Shown piece by piece: positions 6,256 through 13,058 of a DNA stretch of 46,534 bases. The stretch is from a virus. Each line of letters begins with the position of its first letter. Position 1 is the stretch's first letter. A program made the position numbers and the translations under genes. The notes under the pieces were generated by a model that saw only the letters and a program-made list of their open reading frames with translations, did not search any database and was not told the origin of the DNA. The stretch covers positions 1-46,534 of the IMG/VR virus record IMGVR_UViG_3300046167_000057, one strand, 5' to 3'.

Positions 6256-7456
6256 ACTACAAGTTCTGGGGTTCCTTTTAAATAATGATTTTTACAACAG
6301 GGTAAAGAACATCGTCACTCGCGATATGTTCGAGGGACGTTATGCAACCCTGTTCGACACGATAACATATGCCCACAAGAATTACGGAACGAACCTGTCT
6401 CGTGACCAGTTAGATTCACTGTTCATGGATAGGAATCCTGCAATGCCTAACAGCGCAAAGCAGGAAGTGTTTGATATCATTACACAACTTAGCGAACACG
6501 TTAGCGAAGCGGGTGACCTAGAGTTGGACGTGACCAAGAACTTCTGGGTTCGTGACCGTGCGCGGCAGATTGGGGAGAAGGCCATCGCCATCTTCACTGG
6601 AGAGTCCGAACACTTTGGTGAACTCAAGACCCTGATTGATATGGTTGAAGATGGGCGTATGTCCGACAAGACAACCTACAGTGAAATGGACAAAGACTTT
6701 GTTCAGCTAATGGAAGAAGAAGTTGGCGAACCCGACTTCCCATTCACTTGGGATTTAATGAGCGAACACCTTGGGGGTATGGACAGGGGTAACCTTGGCA
6801 TCATCTTTGCCCGCCCAGAAGTAGGGAAGACAACCTTCTGTGCCTTTGTTGCCGCCAGCTACATCAAGCAAAAACATAAGGTAGTCTACTGGGCTAACGA
6901 AGAACCGTCAGAGAAAATCAAGCTGCGAATTATTCAAAGCTTCTTTGGTTTGACACGAGAAGAGATGAAGGCGGGGGCTGATGCTTTGTCCAACCGGTAC
7001 GCAGAAGAGATTGCCCCATACCTCACCGTGATGGATTCGGTTGGTACATCTATGGAAGAACTAAATGAGTTCGCCCAGCTAAATGAACCAGACGTTATGT
7101 TCTGTGACCAGCTAGATAAGTTTCGGGTTGCGGGTGAGTTTAACCGTGGGGATGAACGCCTAAAGGAAACATATGTCGTGGCTCGTGAGGTTGCCAAGCG
7201 CAACAAGCTTTTGATATGGTCTGTAAGTCAGGCCAGCTTCGAGGCGCATGACCGTCAGTTCATCGACTATGCTATGCTAGACGGTTCGCGAACAGGTAAG
7301 GCAGGTGAAGCAGATGTCATTATTGGCATCGGCAAGACCGGAACATCAGAAGAAGAGAACACCACACGGCACATCTGCATTTCCAAGAACAAACTCAATG
7401 GTTGGCACGGTATGTTCACCAGTCACATTGATGTGCAGCGGGGGGTGTATTACTAA
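6215..7456 (+). CDS. Replicative DNA helicase, DnaB/RecA-fold
   Basis: A 413-residue protein with a helical N-terminal half (about 1-150) and a RecA-type ATPase. Walker A is ARPEVGKTTF near residues 198-208 and Walker B is DVMFCDQLDKF near 285-296; a later VSQASFEA stretch fits the sensor region. SISKNKLNG-type C-terminal strands (ICISKNKLNGWHG) are typical of DnaB-like phage helicases. It should unwind DNA 5'-3' as a hexamer with the primase encoded just before it. Its stop codon overlaps the ATG of the exonuclease gene. Confidence 0.8.
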   Translation: MMNESQPSRNTSIELQVLGFLLNNDFYNRVKNIVTRDMFEGRYATLFDTITYAHKNYGTNLSRDQLDSLFMDRNPAMPNSAKQEVFDIITQLSEHVSEAGDLELDVTKNFWVRDRARQIGEKAIAIFTGESEHFGELKTLIDMVEDGRMSDKTTYSEMDKDFVQLMEEEVGEPDFPFTWDLMSEHLGGMDRGNLGIIFARPEVGKTTFCAFVAASYIKQKHKVVYWANEEPSEKIKLRIIQSFFGLTREEMKAGADALSNRYAEEIAPYLTVMDSVGTSMEELNEFAQLNEPDVMFCDQLDKFRVAGEFNRGDERLKETYVVAREVAKRNKLLIWSVSQASFEAHDRQFIDYAMLDGSRTGKAGEADVIIGIGKTGTSEEENTTRHICISKNKLNGWHGMFTSHIDVQRGVYY

Positions 7457-8043
7457 TGAACGTCTTGACCTTCGATGTGGAGACAACCCACAAACCCAAA
7501 GCCAACGGCTCGACAACTGCCTTGCCGTACTTCGGAAACTCTTTGGTTTCAAACGGTTACAAGTGGTTAGGTGAGCAGCACGTTCACTACCACTGCTATT
7601 ACCACAGTGTTCGCGAACCACATGAGTTCGCCTTCGAACTGTTCCAAGCTGCTCTTGACAAAGCTGATGTGGTTGTGGGACAAAACATCAAGTTTGATTT
7701 ATCTTGGATTCGCGATTGCGGATTCGTTTATGAAGGACATGTTTATGATACAATGGTTGCAGAATATATTCTTGCCCGCTCCCAAAGGTGGCCTCTTTCA
7801 CTTGCTGCTCTTGCAGAAAAGTATAGTGATGTGCAAAAAGAGAAAGACCTCGTTGCGCCGTACTTTAAGGAAGGCAAGACCTTCTACGACATACCTTGGG
7901 AAATAATAGAAACATACGGAAAGGCTGATGTCATTTCCACAGAGCAAGTAGCCCTTGCACAACTCGAAGCCTTTGGCACTACATTTGAGGAACTATTCAA
8001 TGAACAACCAGACACTCTTGCCCACTTTGCGTCTGTCGCTTGA
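7456..8043 (+). CDS. 3'-5' exonuclease (DnaQ-like proofreading domain)
   Basis: A 195-residue protein with the three Exo motifs: ExoI FDVETT (D7, E9), ExoII GQNIKFDLSW and ExoIII YGKADV (YxxxD). This is the domain that normally sits at the N-terminus of family-A phage polymerases. Here it ends 44 bases inside the polymerase gene in a different frame. Dropping one A from the pair at 8003-8004 would join the two frames as FNDNQTLLPTLRL, giving a single exo-pol of about 696 residues. So it may be half of a split gene, or a genuinely separate proofreading subunit. Confidence 0.75.
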   Translation: MNVLTFDVETTHKPKANGSTTALPYFGNSLVSNGYKWLGEQHVHYHCYYHSVREPHEFAFELFQAALDKADVVVGQNIKFDLSWIRDCGFVYEGHVYDTMVAEYILARSQRWPLSLAALAEKYSDVQKEKDLVAPYFKEGKTFYDIPWEIIETYGKADVISTEQVALAQLEAFGTTFEELFNEQPDTLAHFASVA

Positions 8044-9547
8044 GATGACAGATGTGCTGTCCCGCATCGAACGGAACGGCATCAAGATTAACAGACAAAC
8101 ACTTGCGGACATTCGCCGTGAATATGAGGATGAATTGTTTACCCTCGAACGGCGGCTACAGGAACTGGCTGCGGAAGCTATGGGGGACACGCCCATCAAT
8201 CTAGACAGCCCTGATGACCGTTCTAAGCTGTTCTATTCTTGTAAGGTGAAGGACAAGTCCCGCTGGGCTGGTTTGTTTAACTTGGGTCACGAGATTCGCG
8301 GGGCAGGCCGCAAACCAAAACGCCGTACCCGCATGAGACGTGCCGACTTCAAACGCAACGTTGTGAACGAGACGGATGTGTTGTTCAAGACCCGTGGCAG
8401 TCAGTGTACCGATTGCGGGGGCGTGGGGCGTTATACAGCCCGCAAGAAGGACGGGACGCTAGGAAAGGCTATCCGCATCTGTAAGCCCTGTCAGGGGACG
8501 GGTGTGCGCTATACATCAACAGGTCAAGTTGCTGGGTTCAAGTTGGTTCCTCGTGACCCCTACGATGTGGCTGCCGCAGGATTCAAGACAGATAAAGAAA
8601 CCTTGGAAAGCATGTTCACGTCCTTGCGTGGTGAAGCCCGTGAATTTGCAGAAGCTTACATTAGGTACAGTGCGGTTCGAACCTACCTGCGTTCCTTTGT
8701 TGAAGGCATGGAAAACAATATGGATGGGCAGGGCTTTATCCACACGGAGTTCATGCAATGTGTTACGGCAACAGGCCGCCTGTCATCTCGAAACCCGAAC
8801 TTTCAGAATATGCCACGAGGCACTACCTTCATTATTCGCAGGGCTGTTGAAAGCAGGTTCGAGGGTGGCTCAATCCTTGAGGGAGATTATGCCCAGCTAG
8901 AGTTTCGTGTGGCGGGCTTCCTTGCAGATGATGAGGGCATCAAGACTGATGTGGATGCTGGTACAGATGTGCATAGCTACACTGCCAGTGTTATAGGGTG
9001 TTCGCGGCAAGATGCCAAGGCTCACACTTTCAAGCCATTGTATGGCGGTGTGTCGGGTACGGATGACCAGAAACGATACTACAATGCGTTCAAGGAAAAG
9101 TATAATAATGTTACCAAGTGGCATGAGTTCCTGCAGAAACACGCGGTGACAAAGAAATACATTCAGCTTCCTTCAGGTAGACAATATGCTTTCCCCCACG
9201 CAAAGTGGACTGACTGGGGTGCAGCAACAGACCGCACCGCTATCTGCAACTATCCGGTTCAAGGGTTTGCGACTGCTGACCTGCTCCCTATGTCCTTGAT
9301 TATGTTAGACAAACGAGTTCGCGAACTAAACCTGCGTTCTGTAATTTGCAACACGGTTCACGACTCTATTGTTATGGATGTATATCCTAGTGAAGAAAAA
9401 AAATGTATTGACGTGATGGCTGAATGTATGTTAGCTATCCCGTTGGAATCAAAGAATAGGTATGGTATTACCTATGACATGCCAGTTGGTATCGAACTAA
9501 AAATGGGTAAAAACTGGCTTGACTTGGAAGAGGTACTAACTGTATAA
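8000..9547 (+). CDS. Family-A DNA polymerase with DnaJ-type zinc motif insertion
   Basis: Counting from the ATG at 8000 (GAGGAA upstream), the protein has 515 residues. A DnaJ-like pair, CTDCGGVG (C136, C139) and CKPCQGTG (C161, C164), sits in the region joining exonuclease and polymerase. The polymerase domain follows with motif A (LEGDYAQLEFR), motif B (RQDAKAHTFKPLYGG) and motif C (NTVHDSIVMDV), whose aspartates bind the catalytic metals. A partial DnaJ central domain inside PolA is a known hallmark of HMO-2011-type marine phages. Whether exonuclease and polymerase are one polypeptide here is uncertain (see 7456-8043). Confidence 0.85.
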   Translation: MNNQTLLPTLRLSLEMTDVLSRIERNGIKINRQTLADIRREYEDELFTLERRLQELAAEAMGDTPINLDSPDDRSKLFYSCKVKDKSRWAGLFNLGHEIRGAGRKPKRRTRMRRADFKRNVVNETDVLFKTRGSQCTDCGGVGRYTARKKDGTLGKAIRICKPCQGTGVRYTSTGQVAGFKLVPRDPYDVAAAGFKTDKETLESMFTSLRGEAREFAEAYIRYSAVRTYLRSFVEGMENNMDGQGFIHTEFMQCVTATGRLSSRNPNFQNMPRGTTFIIRRAVESRFEGGSILEGDYAQLEFRVAGFLADDEGIKTDVDAGTDVHSYTASVIGCSRQDAKAHTFKPLYGGVSGTDDQKRYYNAFKEKYNNVTKWHEFLQKHAVTKKYIQLPSGRQYAFPHAKWTDWGAATDRTAICNYPVQGFATADLLPMSLIMLDKRVRELNLRSVICNTVHDSIVMDVYPSEEKKCIDVMAECMLAIPLESKNRYGITYDMPVGIELKMGKNWLDLEEVLTV

Positions 9548-9548
9548 T
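9519..9548 (+). promoter_or_regulatory. Internal rightward promoter
   Basis: TTGACT (9519-9524), an 18-base spacer and a perfect TATAAT (9543-9548) overlap the last codons and the stop of the polymerase gene. The next gene starts 40 bases on, preceded by AAAAGGA. It would give separate expression of the 9588 gene and everything downstream. Confidence 0.55.
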
Positions 9549-9587
9549 CCCTTTACGCTTAACACTCATAGAAAAGGAATTACGATT

Positions 9588-10442
9588 ATGAGTAACGAAC
9601 TACAAATGTTAAATGATGAAATGAATACCTTCCTTACTGCATTCGAGTCGGATAACGATGAAGCCCTCATGGAAATGAGCGGACAGGCAGACCCGAACAA
9701 CAAGCCCAAGATTGGTTTGCCTAGACTAAACATTAATTATGACACAGAGACTGATGATGGTACATTGCTGCGGCGTGGTTCGTGGCGTATCTGGAACGGT
9801 TCAGCCCCTGTGTATGCAGACAAAGTACTAATCCGTCCTTTGCTGCGAACCTTTGAGTGGTCTGTATGGGACCAAGAAGAAGGCAAGTTCTCTTGTAAGT
9901 CTGTACAGAAGCGCAAACTAGCTGGCGAGTTTCCTGACACTTTGGGCGGCAACAAGTGTGGTCGGCTATCTCGTCAAGAAGAAGAGGCACTAGGTCAAGA
10001 TGACCCTCGTGTTCTGTTGAGCCGTTCTGTTAGTTGCAATCAGGTAATCTATGGCCTCATAGATGCACCAGAAGCAGCGTATGCAGATGGTACTTCTGCA
10101 CCTGTCGAGCAGATGCCGTTCATGGCGTACTTCAAGCGGTCAGGATATCGTCCGGTTAACGACTTCATTCAGAAGCAGCTTACAGACCGTAAGATTCTGA
10201 TGCACAAGGCGTTGATTGAGTTCACGACAGAGAAGCAGAAGAACGGTGGCGTAATCTACTGGACACCGAAGCTTTCCTTGGTGAAAGAGGTTTCTGGTTC
10301 AGATAGCGACAAAGCCTTGATGAAGGACTTTGCGGATACTGTTATGGCTCACAACGAGTCTGTGTTCGCAGAGTACAAGTCAGCAACAAAAGCTTCAGCA
10401 TCTTCAGACGACATTGATTTGTCAGAGCGTTTGGCTGGCTAA
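9588..10442 (+). CDS. Possible ssDNA-binding / recombination-associated protein
   Basis: A 284-residue protein with an acidic N-terminal helix, a beta-rich centre (SWRIWNGSAPVYADKVLIR and QMPFMAYFKRSGYRPVND) and an acidic end, DDIDLSERLAG. I do not recognise a named family. It lies between the polymerase and a PD-(D/E)XK exonuclease, has its own promoter and ribosome binding site, and carries the acidic tail typical of phage ssDNA-binding proteins. That role is therefore my best inference; a RecT-like annealing protein is the alternative. Confidence 0.5.
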   Translation: MSNELQMLNDEMNTFLTAFESDNDEALMEMSGQADPNNKPKIGLPRLNINYDTETDDGTLLRRGSWRIWNGSAPVYADKVLIRPLLRTFEWSVWDQEEGKFSCKSVQKRKLAGEFPDTLGGNKCGRLSRQEEEALGQDDPRVLLSRSVSCNQVIYGLIDAPEAAYADGTSAPVEQMPFMAYFKRSGYRPVNDFIQKQLTDRKILMHKALIEFTTEKQKNGGVIYWTPKLSLVKEVSGSDSDKALMKDFADTVMAHNESVFAEYKSATKASASSDDIDLSERLAG

Positions 10443-10444
10443 TC

Positions 10445-11338
10445 ATGTTACAACTCGTAGAAGTCCAAGACTTCCTACAGAAAGCGGGGCGGGGGGAGAT
10501 TGACTCCTCTCGCCTCGAACATCTGATAGAACAGTTTGGCGAGGATTGCAAAGCAGCAATGCGAAAGCAGTTCTCTAGTAGGGGAGACTACCGGGTTCGC
10601 ATGTCTGGTGTAGGTCGTCCCTTGTGTCAACAGCAACTTGAGAAGCAGGGCAACAAACAAGATGTTGCCTACAATGATATCGTGCGGTTCGCAACTGGTG
10701 ACCTGTTAGAAGCCTTTGCAATTCTTGTGATGCGGGCTGCAGGATTAGACGTGGTTGCGGAACAGAAGAAGTGTTCCCTCGAACTGGGTGGACAGACCGT
10801 CAACGGAACCCTAGATGTCATCTTGAACATTGATGGCGAAGAAGAAGTCTGGGATATCAAGACAGCAAGTCCATGGTCGTTCGACAACAAGTTTTCTGGA
10901 CGCGGTGGTTACGATGTTATCAAAGAGGATGACCCCTTTGGGTACGTCATGCAGGGACACTTGTATGGTGAATCAGAAGGCAAACGCTTTGGTGGTTGGA
11001 TTGTAATCAATAAGTCAACAGGTGAGTGGGATTTTGTAGAGGCACCCCGCGAACAGTCTGAAGACCGCAAGGCATATCTTGAGGATGCGAACAAGCGGGT
11101 AGAAGCAATCGTCAATGATGCACCGTTCAAGGTACCATTCCAGTCTGTTCCTGAGACAGTCACCATAGACAGACAGAAAACAGAGACAGGGAATCGCTTG
11201 ATGCCCAAGACCTGTACCTTCTGTTCCTTCAAAACAAAGTGCTGGAAGAACGCAGAACTAGCCCCGAAAATAACATCTAAGGCACGGTTCAAACCTCACG
11301 TCTGGTACACAAAGCTTGTAAAGCGGGAACTAGACTGA
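10445..11338 (+). CDS. PD-(D/E)XK exonuclease (Cas4/RecB-like)
   Basis: A 297-residue protein. GTLDVILNI supplies the conserved Asp and EEVWDIKTAS the (D/E)xK half of the nuclease site, around residues 118-140. Near the C-terminus CTFCSFKTKCW gives a cluster of three cysteines resembling the metal or Fe-S ligands of Cas4/AddB-type nucleases. It probably digests DNA ends during recombination, replication or host DNA breakdown. It starts three bases after the preceding gene, so the two are likely co-translated. Confidence 0.7.
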   Translation: MLQLVEVQDFLQKAGRGEIDSSRLEHLIEQFGEDCKAAMRKQFSSRGDYRVRMSGVGRPLCQQQLEKQGNKQDVAYNDIVRFATGDLLEAFAILVMRAAGLDVVAEQKKCSLELGGQTVNGTLDVILNIDGEEEVWDIKTASPWSFDNKFSGRGGYDVIKEDDPFGYVMQGHLYGESEGKRFGGWIVINKSTGEWDFVEAPREQSEDRKAYLEDANKRVEAIVNDAPFKVPFQSVPETVTIDRQKTETGNRLMPKTCTFCSFKTKCWKNAELAPKITSKARFKPHVWYTKLVKRELD

Positions 11339-11733
11339 TGCCGGTCTTGTACACACGGGAGTACCCCCACGAACTGTTCGACCTGAACCCAGAACTACGC
11401 TGCGTGTTCGTAGAGTCACATGAACGTCGTGGGGGTGGTCGTTCTACTGTAAGGGTTCGTGGCTTGGAGATATCGTTGCCCCTGACCCTACGAGACAATT
11501 ACTCGCCGGACGGTTCTCTAAAGTCTGACACGGAATCGCGTGACATAAAACTCATAGAAGAGGAATTTCAAAACATTGTTCATCATCTGCGACAGGGATT
11601 GGTAGTATGCCTACCGACAATGGAAATCTCAAAAGAAATATCGCATCTAGAAAAACGGTCCCCAAAAGTAGGACAGTATCTATTAAAAAGGCTAGAAGGG
11701 GTGAAGGCGGGATTTCCGCTGCAAGGATTATGA
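11338..11733 (+). CDS. Hypothetical protein, 131 residues
   Basis: The start overlaps the exonuclease stop (TGATG) and the stop overlaps the next start (ATGA). The first part is beta-rich (ELRCVFVESHERRGGGRS and TVRVRGLEISLPLTLR); the end is helical (ISHLEKRSPKVGQYLLKRLE). The family is unknown to me. Its conserved place between two nuclease genes suggests a DNA-processing partner, but this is inference. Confidence 0.55.
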   Translation: MPVLYTREYPHELFDLNPELRCVFVESHERRGGGRSTVRVRGLEISLPLTLRDNYSPDGSLKSDTESRDIKLIEEEFQNIVHHLRQGLVVCLPTMEISKEISHLEKRSPKVGQYLLKRLEGVKAGFPLQGL

Positions 11734-12104
11734 GAAAAACACGGTATCGTTCACAGTTCGAAATTAACCTTGCAAGGTCACTTGCGGACAAGAAGATTAA
11801 CTTCGAGTACGAACAGGCAAAGCTACAATACATACCCAAGCCGCGAACATATACGCCCGACTTCTATCTTCCTGAACAGGATATCTATATAGAGGCGAAG
11901 GGGCATCTAGATAAAGGTGATAGGGTAAAGATGCAGCTAATCAAACAACAATACCCCGACTTGGATATTCGCTTTGTATTCGTTCGGGCCACGAACAAGA
12001 TTTACAGGGGTAGCAAGACCAGTTATGCTGACTGGGCAAACCGATATGGTTTCCCATGGGCAGAGGGTAGTGTGCCAGAGGAGTGGTTAAAAAATGACGG
12101 ATGA
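11730..12104 (+). CDS. Endonuclease I, Holliday-junction resolvase (T7 gp3-like)
   Basis: From the ATG at 11730, which overlaps the previous stop, the protein is 124 residues, close to the usual size. The active-site pattern of T7 endonuclease I is present: E11 (RSQFEINLARSL), D44 (TYTPDFYLP), and E55 and K57 (IYIEAKGHLD). The C-terminus YGFPWAEGSVPEEW is also typical. It should resolve branched DNA before packaging and may help degrade host DNA. An in-frame ATG at 11607 adds 41 basic residues, but its overlap and weak ribosome binding site make it less likely. Confidence 0.8.
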   Translation: MRKTRYRSQFEINLARSLADKKINFEYEQAKLQYIPKPRTYTPDFYLPEQDIYIEAKGHLDKGDRVKMQLIKQQYPDLDIRFVFVRATNKIYRGSKTSYADWANRYGFPWAEGSVPEEWLKNDG

Positions 12105-12450
12105 CAGGGATTATGAGGTTGGTAGCTTGCTGGCTGACCGGTGGTACATCATACTAAAGAAGACAGACGAAGAAAGTTTTAGAATGTCAGCCTATGATAC
12201 AACTGCTATGCCTGACGATGAAGATGACTACATGGATGCCGGATTCGTGGCGCAGCAGGGGATTGTCGAGATGCTAGAGAATGATTTCGACAGACTCATA
12301 CAGGCAGGGCTGGCTCGTATATCTTTTATGGAAATGAAAGAAACTATGATAAAGGAACTAGAAGAAGAGGGCGTAGAATTAGACAGTATTGACCGCATAA
12401 CAGGTCGTGATGAAAACATAGTTAAAGTAGATTTTGGAACGAAGCAATGA
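12094..12450 (+). CDS. Hypothetical acidic protein, 118 residues
   Basis: A strongly acidic, mainly helical protein (MKETMIKELEEEGVEL near the C-terminus, MPDDEDDYMDAGF in the middle). It overlaps the endonuclease gene by 11 bases and its stop overlaps the MazG start (ATGA). No family recognised. Confidence 0.55.
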   Translation: MTDDRDYEVGSLLADRWYIILKKTDEESFRMSAYDTTAMPDDEDDYMDAGFVAQQGIVEMLENDFDRLIQAGLARISFMEMKETMIKELEEEGVELDSIDRITGRDENIVKVDFGTKQ

Positions 12451-12773
12451 AATTAGATGAGTATCAGATGCGGGCGGAAGGCACCGCAGTTTATCCGCAA
12501 GAATATAATGTTCTGTATCCGACATTGGGTTTAGCAGGTGAAGCCGGTGAAGGTTGCTGACAAGGTAAAGAAGCTGATTCGTGATGGCGAACCCCACCTT
12601 TTTCTACAAAGATGATATTGCAAAGGAACTGGGAGATGTGCTATGGTACGTTGCAATCTTAGCACGGGACTTAGGCTACAAGCCTAGAAGAAGTTGCACA
12701 GATGAAATCTAGACAAGCTAGAGGACCGCAAGAATCGCAACGCTGTTGCAAGGGCAGCGGAGACGACAGATGA
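12447..12773 (+). pseudogene. mazG: MazG-like NTP pyrophosphohydrolase, broken by six one-base insertions
   Basis: The frame from the ATG at 12447 gives GLAGEAGEG and stops. Other frames then give VADKVKKLIRDG, FFYKDDIAKELGDVLWYVAI, LEEVAQM, LDKLEDRKNRNAV and QGSGDDR. Removing one base from each run at 12552-12553, 12592-12595, 12680-12681, 12705-12707, 12746-12747 and 12752-12754 yields one clean 106-residue MazG with the metal-binding GEAGEV...KELGDVLWYV signature. Its TGA then overlaps the next ATG. MazG enzymes hydrolyse (d)NTPs or ppGpp-like alarmones and are common in marine phages. As written the gene cannot make a full protein. Confidence 0.75.
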
Positions 12774-13058
12774 GACACGAGGCATACATGAAGTGTATGG
12801 AAGATGAAAACGAACAGGCCGGTAAGATGGCCTATGGCGGCGTTGATATGGTCAACAGTCCGCCTCACTACAACGCAGCAGGTACGGAATGTATAGATGC
12901 AATCCAAGCTGCAACTCTTGACGGGTTCGAATATTACCTTGCAAGGAAACATAATGAAGTATCTCTGGCGATATCGTTACAAAAATGGTAATGAAGATTT
13001 GAAGAAAGCGCAGTGGTATTTAGATAAATTATTAGAGGTTCGAGGAGAGAACAAATGA
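12770..13058 (+). pseudogene. DUF3310 protein with one frameshift
   Basis: The N-terminal frame (12770-12991) contains NSPPHYNAAGTECIDAIQA, the family signature, and then leaves frame. Removing one T from the pair at 12939-12940 restores YYLQGNIMKYLWRYRYKNG and EDLKKAQWYLDKLLE, ending with a TGA that overlaps the nrdJ ATG. That gives a 95-residue DUF3310 protein, formerly called a nucleotide kinase after T7 gp1.7. It sits between mazG and nrdJ, consistent with a role in nucleotide supply. The break is of the same type as those in mazG just upstream. Confidence 0.7.

Noticed and set aside
12746-12769. Start MQGQRRRQ for the DUF3310 gene
   Set aside because: It lies inside the mazG end; the ATG at 12770 overlaps the mazG stop as other genes here do.
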